From positions 1,092,567-1,156,566 of the forward strand of contig NZ_CH672395.1 in NCBI RefSeq assembly GCF_000152985.1: DNA of 64,000 nucleotides, written 5' to 3'. Positions within the stretch are counted from its first letter, which is position 1. Each line of letters opens with the position of its first letter. The notes beneath the pieces are model-generated. The model was not told the origin of the DNA. It ran no database searches and saw only the letters and a program-made list of their open reading frames with translations. A program made the translations under genes and the position numbers. The DNA comes from Leeuwenhoekiella blandensis MED217 (GTDB lineage: Bacteria; Bacteroidota; Bacteroidia; Flavobacteriales; Flavobacteriaceae). This document shows positions 26,801 through 35,813 of this stretch, in pieces.

Positions 26801-28060
26801 TCAATCGCAACGCACATTAGAAATAGAAGTTGAAAGCGCATTTCCGCGACCTATGAGCTCATCAAAACGGCTGCCGGGAGCTCTATAGTATATAAGGACA
26901 TCATAGATATTTTCAGTTTGCCAAAAATCTCCATCTACAGGATTAAAGGGAAGTAAGCTGCCATCTTTTACTACAACATAGCGATAATTGTAATAGCCTT
27001 GCTTTAAAAGTAAGGGCAATTCATAGCGCTTGCTTTCAGGGTTATACTGCATTTTGGTTGCGTCTTCGATCACATAATTGTTAAAATTTCCATAGACGTG
27101 AATTTCTTCATCTAATGCGCGCTGTGGATGATCTAGACTAAAATGAATCCAGGCATATTCTGCATTAACCTTGGGTTCATCGCCTTGAATGGTATTGATC
27201 TTGAAATTACCATTCAGGTCAGGGTTGTATGTGTAGACTGTATTGTCTCTCGTGATGTTTCCGAAGAGGTAATTGTGGTATAAATCTATAAGTTCGATAT
27301 ATTGAACTCTGTTGGTTGCGGCGCGAATGTCTTTGTTGTCAAAGTCAAAAAACTCGTTACCGGCAAAAAAAGACGTCTCTTCATCATAACGGTATTGCAG
27401 CATATTACCAATGCTAAATTGTGGTTTGATAGGACCGATGGCTCTTTTGAGGTCGTTATTCTGAATGATAAGCGGTTTGACCGTGTTTTCCGGGTTAATA
27501 AGAATGAGGTCGCCACCATCTACATTAAAGTTTACTACTTGTTTTTCTTCGATGTATTCAAGGTTTCGCGTGCGTAAAATTTCTACACCTACCGTTACCT
27601 GAGGATCATAAATCATAAACTTACGTGAGAAAATAAGTTCGTCCTCATTGTTAAAAACACTAAGCAGATAATTTCCAGATTTCAATAAAGCAGTAGTGTA
27701 TTGGTTTGGGATTTGAAGTTCGTAATGGGTGTAAAGTTGAAGTGTGCTTACCGAATTTGTATAATTCATAATGCGCACGTCATCGACTCCTTTTAAATAT
27801 TCGGTTTTAGCAAGTACCGAAGGTGTCCAGTCATAATTGTGGTGTGTAATGGTGTAATAATAGTCTGCTTCATCACCTATAATATCATCAAAACTTAAAT
27901 TAAGCGGGTCACCAAGTCGCAATACCGGGAGCTGACTTTGAGACGTATTGCTATAAAATTGAACCGATTTTATGTAAGGTGGTGCAGCAACTTCAACAGC
28001 TACCTGACTAAAAGCGAAGTGTGAGAGCACCAAGAGTAAGAATGTCGAAAACGTTTTCAT
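26801..28060 (-). CDS. Type IX secretion system plug-like protein (DUF5103)
   Basis: The 419-residue protein has a signal peptide (MKTFSTFLLLVLSHFAFSQ). The body carries family blocks typical of DUF5103: FYSNTSQSQLPVLRLGDPLNLSFDD near residue 36, then YYYTITHHNYDW and a later PVDGDFWQTENIYDVLIYYR near 376. A protein of this family was found as a plug closing the periplasmic side of the SprA translocon in Flavobacterium. That link is known from the family; the role here is inferred. The DUF3667 gene follows after 30 bp. Confidence 0.75.
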   Translation of the reverse strand: MKTFSTFLLLVLSHFAFSQVAVEVAAPPYIKSVQFYSNTSQSQLPVLRLGDPLNLSFDDIIGDEADYYYTITHHNYDWTPSVLAKTEYLKGVDDVRIMNYTNSVSTLQLYTHYELQIPNQYTTALLKSGNYLLSVFNNEDELIFSRKFMIYDPQVTVGVEILRTRNLEYIEEKQVVNFNVDGGDLILINPENTVKPLIIQNNDLKRAIGPIKPQFSIGNMLQYRYDEETSFFAGNEFFDFDNKDIRAATNRVQYIELIDLYHNYLFGNITRDNTVYTYNPDLNGNFKINTIQGDEPKVNAEYAWIHFSLDHPQRALDEEIHVYGNFNNYVIEDATKMQYNPESKRYELPLLLKQGYYNYRYVVVKDGSLLPFNPVDGDFWQTENIYDVLIYYRAPGSRFDELIGRGNALSTSISNVRCD

Positions 28061-28208
28061 TTTGAAATTTCAGGTTTAAAGCGCCGTGAACGAAGCAAAC
28101 AGCCCTTATTTGGAAACAGTCTGAATAAGGTCTAAAACTAGGTGTTATAAGCGGTTTGAGCGCCTTCAAATGTAACGAAAATAATGCCGCTTTATTTTTA
28201 TATTATAG

Positions 28209-28242
28209 TTTGTGTTAGAAGCTTGTAAAATTTGTAAATTCG
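28209..28242 (+). promoter_or_regulatory. Promoter for the nqr operon
   Basis: TTTG at 28209-28212 and TAAATTCG at 28235-28242 (7 of 8 fit TAnnTTTG) are spaced by 22 bp. The nqrA start lies about 60 bp downstream. Confidence 0.5.
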
Positions 28243-28303
28243 CACACCTCAATTCAAGCATATAAAGGGTTGAGAATAACAAGAACTTTAACATATACTT
28301 CCT

Positions 28304-29656
28304 ATGTCAAAAGACATTAAGATCAAAAAGGGTCTTGATATTAAATTGGTGGGCGAGGCTGAAAAGTCGATCGCCGAGGCACCAAAATCAAGAACTTATG
28401 TGATCAAGCCTTCAGATTTTCATCTGGTAACACCTAAGATGTTATATAAAGAAGGAGCTAGCCTAAAAGCAGGAGAGCCACTTTTCTACGCTAAAAAAGA
28501 TGAAAGTATCAAATTTGTTTCACCTGTAAGTGGAACACTTACTGAAATTAAACGAGGAGCAAAACGCGTTATTACACATTTAGTAATTGAAGCAGATGGT
28601 AAGGATACTACGGTAGAATTTCCTACGCTTGATGTAAATGCTGCAAATGCCGAGGCGATCAAGGCGCGTATGCTAGAATCTGGTCTTTGGCCATTTATCA
28701 AGCAGCGTCCTTATGATATTATTGCCAACACAGAGACGACTCCTGATGCTATTTTTATTTCAGGACACAACAGTGCTCCATTGGCGCCTGATTACAATTT
28801 TAGTCTGAAGGGTAAAGAAGCATATATACAGGCTGCAATTACCGCGTTGAGTAAATTGACTTCAGGTAAGATCTATTTAGGAGTAGGTAAAGCTTCAGAT
28901 TCTGTTTTTGCTAACATAAGCGAAGTAGAGATGCATACGGTTTCAGGACCACACCCTTGTGGAAATGTAGGTACGCAAATCAATAAAATCGCTCCAATAA
29001 ATAAAGGAGAAACCGTTTGGACCGTAGCGCCTGAGAATTTAGCGATCATCGGAGAGCTTTTCTTAACCGGGAAGTTTAACCCTGAGCGCGTGATTTCAGT
29101 TTCAGGATCTGGTATTAAAGCGCCTAAATATTATAAGACTAAGATAGGAGCTGAAGTTTCAACATTTGCATATTCAGCAGGTATTGAAGGTGATAACGTA
29201 CGTATGATCTCAGGAAATGTGTTAACTGGAGATCAAGTAAATGCAGACGGGCATTTAGGGTACTACCACAATGAATTTGCTGCTATTCCTGAAGGAGATG
29301 ATTACGAACTCTTTGGGTGGAATAAGCCGGTATTCAACAAGATTTCTTCATCAAGAGCTTTAACTTTCTCTTGGTTGTTCCCAAATAAGAAATACGATCT
29401 AGATACCAATACAAATGGTGAGCATCGTGCATTTGTAGTGACTGGTAATTATGAAGAGGTTTTTCCTTTGGATATTTACCCATTGCAATTATTAAAGGCT
29501 TGTATGGTACAAGATCTTGATGCGATGGAAGCTTTAGGGATGTATGAAGTAGCTCCTGAAGATTTCGCGCTTACCGAGTTTATTTGTGTGTCAAAACAAC
29601 CACACCAAGCAATAATTCGTAAAGGACTTGATTTAATGTACGCTGAAATAGGATAA
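28304..29656 (+). CDS. nqrA: Na+-translocating NADH:quinone reductase subunit A
   Basis: NqrA is the cytoplasmic subunit of the sodium-pumping complex Na+-NQR, which oxidises NADH, reduces quinone and exports sodium. The 450-residue product shows the NqrA layout: N-terminal biotinyl-lipoyl-like SPVSGTLTEIKRGAKR near residue 73, TVSGPHPCGNVGTQIN near 212, and PLDIYPLQLLKACMVQDLDAMEALG near 384. It is first of six genes with gaps of 2 to 49 bp. Confidence 0.95.
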   Translation: MSKDIKIKKGLDIKLVGEAEKSIAEAPKSRTYVIKPSDFHLVTPKMLYKEGASLKAGEPLFYAKKDESIKFVSPVSGTLTEIKRGAKRVITHLVIEADGKDTTVEFPTLDVNAANAEAIKARMLESGLWPFIKQRPYDIIANTETTPDAIFISGHNSAPLAPDYNFSLKGKEAYIQAAITALSKLTSGKIYLGVGKASDSVFANISEVEMHTVSGPHPCGNVGTQINKIAPINKGETVWTVAPENLAIIGELFLTGKFNPERVISVSGSGIKAPKYYKTKIGAEVSTFAYSAGIEGDNVRMISGNVLTGDQVNADGHLGYYHNEFAAIPEGDDYELFGWNKPVFNKISSSRALTFSWLFPNKKYDLDTNTNGEHRAFVVTGNYEEVFPLDIYPLQLLKACMVQDLDAMEALGMYEVAPEDFALTEFICVSKQPHQAIIRKGLDLMYAEIG

Positions 29657-29661
29657 AAGCT

Positions 29662-30873
29662 ATGGGATTAAAAGAAAAATTACACGGAATTAAAGAGGAT
29701 TTCAAGGGCAAGAAAATGGCGCCTGCATTTAATGCATTGCACACCTTTCTTTATACGCCTAATGAAACCACGCATAACGGAGCTCATATTAGAGCCGTAG
29801 ATGATTTAAAGCGTACCATGAACACGGTGATCATGGCGCTTATCCCTGTTTTAATATGGGGTATTTTTAATGCAGGTTACCAACATTATGCGGCAGTTGA
29901 TGCAGCAAATGGAATTGTTAGAGAAGCAAGCCTTTTTGGTAACTTTTTTACTTGGGACAATTTTACGATGGGTGCAATTACGGTGCTTCCATTAGTGATT
30001 GTTTCTTATGGAGTTGGACTTTTAGTTGAATTCATTTTTGCTGTAATCAAAGGACACGAAGTAGAAGAAGGATATCTTGTAACAGGTATGCTTGTACCTT
30101 TAATTGTACCGGTAGATATCCCATTATGGATGCTTGCTGTTGCAATTGTTTTTGGTGTTGTAATTGGTAAGGAAGTTTTTGGAGGTACCGGGATGAATAT
30201 TTTGAATCCTGCACTTACGATTAGAGCCTTTTTATTCTTTGCTTATCCTACCTGGATGAGTGGTGATAAAGTTTGGGTTCACGGAGCTAAAGAAGCAGTA
30301 GGTACTCCAGACGCGATTTCAGGAGAAACAATTTTAGGTTCTTATGCGCAGAATTCTTCTGTAGTATATGATTTTGCTGATAAGTTTTTTGGGTTTATTC
30401 CTGGTTCTGTAGGAGAGACTTCTACATTCTTGATTTTACTAGGAGGTTTGTTCTTAATGTTTACCAAGATCGCAAGCTGGAGAATTATTCTAAGTGCGAT
30501 CGTTGGAGCTGCAGTAATGGGATTGATCTTTAACGGTGTTGCAGATGCTGGTTGGATAACAGAATCAAGTAAATTCTATGGATTGATGAGTACTCCATAT
30601 TGGGAGCACCTGATCATAGGAGGAATTGCTTTTGGTATCGTGTATATGGCCACAGATCCTGTTTCTGGATCACAAACCAATACCGGTAAATATTGGTACG
30701 GTTTCTTAATCGGGTTCTTCTCGATCATGATTCGTGTATTTAACCCTGCATATCCAGAAGGTGTATTCTTAGCGATCTTATTAATGAACGTTTTTGCACC
30801 TACAATTGATCACTACGTGGTACAGGCAAACGTTAAAAAACGTATGAAACGTTTAAAACTTAAAACTGCTTAA
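29662..30873 (+). CDS. nqrB: Na+-translocating NADH:quinone reductase subunit B
   Basis: NqrB is the large membrane subunit with the quinone-side flavin path. The 403-residue protein has about ten helices. The FMN attachment motif is seen as D217-AISGET-223, with T223 as the likely FMN-bearing residue; many relatives have Ala where E222 stands. Motifs GGTGMNILNPALTIRAF near 174 and YMATDPVSGSQTNTGKYWYG near 328 are conserved. It starts 5 bp after nqrA. ApbE at 34.8 kb is the matching flavin transferase. Confidence 0.95.
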   Translation: MGLKEKLHGIKEDFKGKKMAPAFNALHTFLYTPNETTHNGAHIRAVDDLKRTMNTVIMALIPVLIWGIFNAGYQHYAAVDAANGIVREASLFGNFFTWDNFTMGAITVLPLVIVSYGVGLLVEFIFAVIKGHEVEEGYLVTGMLVPLIVPVDIPLWMLAVAIVFGVVIGKEVFGGTGMNILNPALTIRAFLFFAYPTWMSGDKVWVHGAKEAVGTPDAISGETILGSYAQNSSVVYDFADKFFGFIPGSVGETSTFLILLGGLFLMFTKIASWRIILSAIVGAAVMGLIFNGVADAGWITESSKFYGLMSTPYWEHLIIGGIAFGIVYMATDPVSGSQTNTGKYWYGFLIGFFSIMIRVFNPAYPEGVFLAILLMNVFAPTIDHYVVQANVKKRMKRLKLKTA

Positions 30874-30875
30874 TA

Positions 30876-31610
30876 ATGGCAAATACAGATAAAAACAGTT
30901 ACACGATAATTTTTGCTATAGTGATGGTGCTTGTAGTGGGAGCATTATTAGCTTTTACCGCATCAAGCTTGAAGCCAACGATTACCGAGAATGAGCGCTT
31001 TGAAAAGCAACAGAACATCCTTTATGCTATGGGCGTAAATGAGAATGTTGAAGGCGCAGTGAATTTTATTCCGGCAAACGAGGTTGAGGCTGAGTTTTCA
31101 AAATATATCAAAGAACAATTGGTTATCCAGAACGGAGAAGTGAAAAAAGATAGTTCTGCATATTTGATTGACCTTAAAGGTGAATTAAGCAAAGATATGT
31201 CAGAGCGTAAGCTTCCATTGTTCGTAGGAGAAAAAGAAGGTAAAGATTATTACATTATACCGCTTTACGGTAAAGGACTTTGGGATGCGATCTGGGGCTT
31301 TGTGGCTCTTGATGCTGATTATGTTGTTCAAGGTGTATTCTTTGATCACAAAGGTGAGACTCCAGGACTTGGTGCAAACATCAAGGAGCGTTATTTTATG
31401 GATGACTTCACCGGTGAAGAAATTATGAACGGTACGCAGTACTCAGGGATCACTGTAGCAAAAGGAAATAACGACCCATTAAACGAACGTAAGGATGATG
31501 GAAAAGTTGATGCCATTGCTGGAGCAACCATTACCGGTAACGGTGTGACTGCTATGATCAATAGTACCGTTAAGCTTTATATACCTTACTTAAAAGATAT
31601 TAAATTATAA
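30876..31610 (+). CDS. nqrC: Na+-translocating NADH:quinone reductase subunit C
   Basis: NqrC carries the second covalent FMN on the outer face of the membrane. The 244-residue protein has one N-terminal helix (residues 10-31) and an FMN-binding domain ending in D212-AIAGAT-218. The flavin goes on T218. ETPGLGANI near 161 is conserved in the family. The gap to nqrB is 2 bp. Confidence 0.94.
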   Translation: MANTDKNSYTIIFAIVMVLVVGALLAFTASSLKPTITENERFEKQQNILYAMGVNENVEGAVNFIPANEVEAEFSKYIKEQLVIQNGEVKKDSSAYLIDLKGELSKDMSERKLPLFVGEKEGKDYYIIPLYGKGLWDAIWGFVALDADYVVQGVFFDHKGETPGLGANIKERYFMDDFTGEEIMNGTQYSGITVAKGNNDPLNERKDDGKVDAIAGATITGNGVTAMINSTVKLYIPYLKDIKL

Positions 31611-31612
31611 TT

Positions 31613-32260
31613 ATGGCACTACTATCTAAAAAAGACAGAGGTCTCATTCTAGATCCTCTAGCAGATAACAACCCAATTACCATTCAGGTATTAGGTATTT
31701 GTTCGGCGCTTGCAATTACAGCTCAGTTAAAAGCTTCGATAGTGATGGCACTTTCGGTAGTGTTTGTACTTGCAGTAGGTAATGTCGTGATTTCTTTGAT
31801 GCGTAATATCATTCCGTCAAAAATTAGAATTATCGTACAGCTGGTTGTTGTAGCAGCTTTGGTAATCATCGTTGACCAAGTGCTTAAGGCATTTGCTTAC
31901 GAGTTGAGTAAAACGCTTTCGGTTTTCGTAGGTCTTATTATTACCAACTGTATCATTATGGGACGTTTTGAAGCCTTTGCATTAGGTAACGGTCCTTACA
32001 GATCGTTCTTAGACGGTATTGGTAATGCTGCCGGTTATGGGTTGATCTTGATTATCGTAGGTTTCTTTAGAGAACTATTAGGTTCGGGTACCTTATTAGG
32101 ATTTAAAGTACTAGGAGATCCAATCGCAAAAACAGGACTTTATGCAATTGGGTACGAAAACAACGGTTTTATGTTGCTTTCGCCAATGGCACTTATAGTG
32201 GTGGGAATCATCATTTGGGTACAGCGTTCTAGAAACAAAGAGTTAATCGAAGAAAACTAA
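31613..32260 (+). CDS. nqrD: Na+-translocating NADH:quinone reductase subunit D
   Basis: NqrD is a six-helix membrane subunit that pairs with NqrE in an inverted arrangement. The 215-residue product has the two cysteines C30 (GICSALAI) and C112 (TNCIIMGR), at the positions of the NqrD ligands for the intramembrane iron site in Vibrio cholerae. EAFALGNG near 119 is conserved. It starts 2 bp after nqrC. The next gap (49 bp) is the widest in the operon. Confidence 0.94.
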   Translation: MALLSKKDRGLILDPLADNNPITIQVLGICSALAITAQLKASIVMALSVVFVLAVGNVVISLMRNIIPSKIRIIVQLVVVAALVIIVDQVLKAFAYELSKTLSVFVGLIITNCIIMGRFEAFALGNGPYRSFLDGIGNAAGYGLILIIVGFFRELLGSGTLLGFKVLGDPIAKTGLYAIGYENNGFMLLSPMALIVVGIIIWVQRSRNKELIEEN

Positions 32261-32309
32261 AGATTACGAATGGAGGTTTTCCTCTTTTCTAACTTCTTAT
32301 TATAAAAAA

Positions 32310-33041
32310 ATGGAACACGTAGAGTTATTTTTTAAATCAATTTTTATAGACAATATGGTATTTGCCACCTTCCTTGGGATGTGCTCTTACTTGGCAGTGT
32401 CTAAAAAAGTTTCTACCGCTGTGGGTCTGGGTGCTGCAGTAATCTTTGTACTTGCAGTAACAGTACCTATGAACTGGTTATTAGATCAGTATGTATTGCG
32501 TCCGGGAGCCTTAACGTGGTTAGGACCAGAATATGCAGATTATGATTTGAGCTTTTTATCTTTCATTCTCTTTATTGCGACCATTGCAACAATGGTACAG
32601 CTCGTAGAGATTGTAGTTGAAAAATTTGCACCATCATTATACAACTCCTTGGGTATTTTCTTACCGCTTATTGCTGTAAACTGTGCGATTTTAGGAGGAT
32701 CATTATTTATGCAGTCTAGAGATATTCAAACTTTAGGTCTGGCATTCAATTATGGTCTTGCTTCAGGGATAGGTTGGTTTCTAGCGATTTTAGCAATTGC
32801 TGCTATCCGTGAGAAAATTAGATATTCTAATGTGCCTGCTCCTTTGAGAGGATTGGGAATTACCTTTATCATTACAGGTCTTATGGCTATTGGTTTTATG
32901 AGTTTTGGAGGAATGCTTACCGGAGGTGAGGAGAAAACCGAAACGACTGATGAGGTAGCAAAAGTAGAAGTTCAAAGTCAAGATACGACTGAAGAGGATG
33001 AATCTTTAGCTGAAGTATCTCAAGAAATAAACAACAAGTAA
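32310..33041 (+). CDS. nqrE: Na+-translocating NADH:quinone reductase subunit E, with acidic C-terminal extension
   Basis: NqrE pairs with NqrD and holds the other two cysteines of the intramembrane iron site, here C25 ([11 protein letters not shown]) and C125 (VNCAILGG). The core of about 200 residues is typical. The product continues with a soluble, acidic tail (residues 205-243, many Glu, Asp and Thr), which the usual 198-202-residue family members lack. The tail lies after the last helix; its side of the membrane depends on topology I cannot fix here. Confidence 0.94.
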   Translation: MEHVELFFKSIFIDNMVFATFLGMCSYLAVSKKVSTAVGLGAAVIFVLAVTVPMNWLLDQYVLRPGALTWLGPEYADYDLSFLSFILFIATIATMVQLVEIVVEKFAPSLYNSLGIFLPLIAVNCAILGGSLFMQSRDIQTLGLAFNYGLASGIGWFLAILAIAAIREKIRYSNVPAPLRGLGITFIITGLMAIGFMSFGGMLTGGEEKTETTDEVAKVEVQSQDTTEEDESLAEVSQEINNK

Positions 33042-33043
33042 AT

Positions 33044-34351
33044 ATGTTTTTAGCAGCAAGTACAGGAGGAGTTATCGCAGCAACTGTAGTAGCGTTTTTA
33101 GTACTAACACTTGTGTTAGTAGGATTACTACTTTTTGCAAAAGAAAAATTATCTCCATCAGGTCCGGTAAAAATTACCATCAACGGAGAGAAAGAAATTG
33201 AAGTAGATTCAGGTAGTTCATTACTTTCTACTTTAGGTGGAAAAAAAGTATTCTTACCATCTGCTTGTGGTGGTGGTGGTACTTGTATTCAGTGTGAGTG
33301 TCACGTTTTAGAAGGTGGTGGTGAAGCACTACCTACCGAAACTCCACACTTTACCCGTAAAGAATTAGCAGCAGGAGCACGTCTTGCTTGTCAGGTAAAG
33401 GTGAAGCAAGACATGAATATCACAATCCCTGAAGAGGTATTTGGTATTAAGAAATGGGAAGCAACTGTTGTACGTAACTACAACGTAGCATCGTTTATCA
33501 AGGAATTCGTTGTTGAAATTCCTGAAGATATGGATTATAAAGCGGGTGGATATATTCAAATCGAAATTCCTGAAACTACAGTGAAGTTTGAAGATATTGA
33601 TATTACTGCGCATCCAGAAGAGCACGAGACTCCAGATAAGTTTCAGGAAGAGTGGGATAAGTTTAAACTTTGGCCACTTGTGATGAAAAATAACGAAACT
33701 GTAGAGCGTGCGTATTCAATGGCTTCTTACCCTGCAGAAGGACGCGAGATTATGTTGAATGTACGTATCGCAACACCACCATTTGATCGTGCTAAAGGCG
33801 GTTGGATGGATGTAAATCCTGGTGTAGCTTCTTCTTATATCTTCAGTAGAAAGAAAGGTGATAAAGTAATTATTTCTGGGCCTTACGGTGAATTCTTCAT
33901 CAACGAGTCTGAAGCAGAAATGCTTTATGTAGGTGGTGGAGCAGGTATGGCGCCAATGCGTTCGCATTTATATCACTTATTCAAAACCTTAAAGACTGGT
34001 CGTAAAGTGACGTATTGGTATGGTGGTCGTTCTAAGCGTGAGCTATTTTACCTTCAACATTTTTATGACTTAGAAAAAGAGTTTGAAAATTTCAGTTTCT
34101 ACTTAGTGCTTTCTGAGCCATTAGAAGAGGATAACTGGAAGGTAAAAGAAGACATTCATAGTGAAGGTGACGGTTTTGTTGGTTTTGTTCACAACGCTGT
34201 AATTGAGCAGTATTTGAGCAAGCATGATGAGCCAGAAGAAATAGAATTGTATTTCTGTGGGCCGCCATTAATGAACAAAGCAGTTCAAAAAATGGGAGAG
34301 GATTTTGGTATCCCAGATGAGAATATTCGTTTTGATGACTTTGGAGGTTAA
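33044..34351 (+). CDS. nqrF: Na+-translocating NADH:quinone reductase subunit F
   Basis: NqrF is the NADH entry subunit. The 435-residue protein has an N-terminal membrane helix (residues 8-32) and a plant-type 2Fe-2S ferredoxin domain with C75-x5-C81-x2-C84 and a distant C116. An FAD domain follows (RAYSMASYP near 223), then an NADH domain (GGGAGMAPMRSH near 304, ending CGPPLMNKAV and FDDFGG). A terminator 22 bp after the stop ends the nqrA-F transcript, before the companion gene and apbE. Confidence 0.96.
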   Translation: MFLAASTGGVIAATVVAFLVLTLVLVGLLLFAKEKLSPSGPVKITINGEKEIEVDSGSSLLSTLGGKKVFLPSACGGGGTCIQCECHVLEGGGEALPTETPHFTRKELAAGARLACQVKVKQDMNITIPEEVFGIKKWEATVVRNYNVASFIKEFVVEIPEDMDYKAGGYIQIEIPETTVKFEDIDITAHPEEHETPDKFQEEWDKFKLWPLVMKNNETVERAYSMASYPAEGREIMLNVRIATPPFDRAKGGWMDVNPGVASSYIFSRKKGDKVIISGPYGEFFINESEAEMLYVGGGAGMAPMRSHLYHLFKTLKTGRKVTYWYGGRSKRELFYLQHFYDLEKEFENFSFYLVLSEPLEEDNWKVKEDIHSEGDGFVGFVHNAVIEQYLSKHDEPEEIELYFCGPPLMNKAVQKMGEDFGIPDENIRFDDFGG

Positions 34352-34373
34352 TCTTCTAAAGTTTATAAAATGC

Positions 34374-34401
34374 AAAAGCCGTTACGAAAGTAGCGGCTTT
34401 T
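34374..34401 (+). terminator. Terminator after nqrF
   Basis: AAAAGCCGTTAC (34374-34385) pairs with GTAGCGGCTTTT (34390-34401) with one G-U pair and a 4-base loop, then T residues. Confidence 0.85.
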
Positions 34402-34425
34402 TTTCTACTATAATTTAGAGCGTAG

Positions 34426-34433
34426 TATCTTTG
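34426..34433 (+). promoter_or_regulatory. -7 box for the small gene and apbE
   Basis: TATCTTTG matches TAnnTTTG exactly. Only 4 bases separate it from the ATG at 34438, so the mRNA may begin at or within the start codon (leaderless). Confidence 0.5.
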
Positions 34434-34437
34434 TAGC

Positions 34438-34800
34438 ATGGCAGAATTATTAAATAAACAGGAGCTTCATAACCTTGCGATGAATATCGTAGGGAAGGAT
34501 TTAGAAGAGCAAGGTTTTGAGTTTTTAGGGGTGAATAGCCAGTTGAAGCGTAACCCTCAGTTTGTGGCTTTAAAGAATAAAAAGCTGCATTTTGTTATTG
34601 TACGTGCGGTGGGCTATCCTGAAAACGCCAATACCTATGACGAAGGTTTTATGAGCGAAATGAAACTACATGCCGATAAGTTTAATGCCCGAACTTTTTA
34701 CGCGGGTGTAGGTTTAGGTAGTGCTGAAGATTATGGTAAGCCTGTGGAAAAAGGAGATGCTTACACGGTAATTTATAATGGTTTACAAGAAATAGAATGA
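34438..34800 (+). CDS. Small protein accompanying the Nqr genes (unknown function)
   Basis: The 120-residue product has no signal peptide, cysteine or membrane helix. It is a mixed alpha/beta sequence with RNPQFVALKNKKLHFVIVRA (residues 38-57) and YPENANTYDEGFMSEMKLHA after it. As I recall, family members are sometimes labelled Na+-NQR subunit F, but it has no 2Fe-2S, FAD or NADH motif, so that name looks like a carry-over from the neighbour. It sits between the nqrF terminator and apbE, overlapping the apbE start by 4 bp. A role in NQR assembly or flavin delivery is an inference from position. Confidence 0.75.
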   Translation: MAELLNKQELHNLAMNIVGKDLEEQGFEFLGVNSQLKRNPQFVALKNKKLHFVIVRAVGYPENANTYDEGFMSEMKLHADKFNARTFYAGVGLGSAEDYGKPVEKGDAYTVIYNGLQEIE

Positions 34801-35813
34801 TGAGATCTTTAACATTACTAGTTGTTGTTTTATTGATGATTGGCTGCAAATCAGAACCAAAATTGGTGGTTTTAAGCGGGCAAGCTTTAGGTACCGGCTA
34901 TCAAGTGCAGTTTTACGCAAATGAACGTTTTGAAGTTGCTCAAAAATTTGATTCAACCGTTACTGCGATTAATCAATCGATGAGCACTTATCAACCAGAT
35001 TCTGACATTTCGAGAATAAATGCCGGAGATACTTCGGTTGTTGTTGATGAGATGTTTAAAGAAGTTCTGGCTTTATCCAGAACGGTGTATCAGGCTACTA
35101 AGGGTTATTACGATCCAACCGTTGGTATTTTGGTAAATGCTTATGGTTTTGGTCCGGGAAAACCGCTCAAACAGCTTGATAGTGTGGTTTTAGATTCTTT
35201 AAAGGCCTATGTAGGTTTGGATAAAATCAAAATTTCTGAAGCAGGGAAAATCCTTAAAGAGAATCAGTCGGTTTATCTTGATTTCAACAGTATCGCAAAA
35301 GGATATTGTATCGATCGTATTGGAGTTATGCTGGAACAAAACGGAGTAGAAAATTACTTGATCGAATTGGGAGGGGAATTGTTGGCAAAGGGAAAAAACC
35401 TGGATAAGGATAAGCCTTGGCGTGTAGGAATAGAAAACATTAATGCGCCGGTAACCGATCGTGATTACACCGAAGCGGTTACGTTAATAAATAAAGGGAT
35501 GGCGGGCTCAGGAAACTACCGCAAGTTTCGTGTTGATACTGTGACCGGTCAGCGGTATGTGCATACGGTGAACCCATTAACGGGTTTGGCAGAAAAAAGT
35601 GATGTGCTCAGTGCTACGGTAATAGCAAATAGCTGCGCAGAAGCCGATGCCTTTGCAACTGCTTTTATGGCCTTGGGTTATGAACGTGCCAAAGAGGTAC
35701 TGGCAAATGTAGCAGGAATTGATGCCTACTTGCTTTATACGCAAACTGAAGCAGACAGTGTTCAGGTTTTTATGTCAGCTAATTTTCAGCAGTACTTAGT
35801 ACCTTCTAATTAA
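34797..35813 (+). CDS. apbE: FAD:protein FMN transferase (lipoprotein)
   Basis: ApbE attaches FMN to threonines of NqrB and NqrC in the periplasm. The 338-residue product has a lipoprotein signal (LTLLVVVLLMIGCKSE, lipid on the Cys). Family blocks are the GQALGTGYQVQFYA start, STYQPDSDISRINAG near residue 65, DFNSIAKGYCIDRI near 162, IELGGELLAKGK near 186 and YVHTVNPLTGL near 252. It overlaps the previous gene by 4 bp and converges with the T9SS substrate gene, sharing 8 bp with it. Targets T223 of NqrB and T218 of NqrC are present in this window. Confidence 0.93.
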   Translation: MMRSLTLLVVVLLMIGCKSEPKLVVLSGQALGTGYQVQFYANERFEVAQKFDSTVTAINQSMSTYQPDSDISRINAGDTSVVVDEMFKEVLALSRTVYQATKGYYDPTVGILVNAYGFGPGKPLKQLDSVVLDSLKAYVGLDKIKISEAGKILKENQSVYLDFNSIAKGYCIDRIGVMLEQNGVENYLIELGGELLAKGKNLDKDKPWRVGIENINAPVTDRDYTEAVTLINKGMAGSGNYRKFRVDTVTGQRYVHTVNPLTGLAEKSDVLSATVIANSCAEADAFATAFMALGYERAKEVLANVAGIDAYLLYTQTEADSVQVFMSANFQQYLVPSN

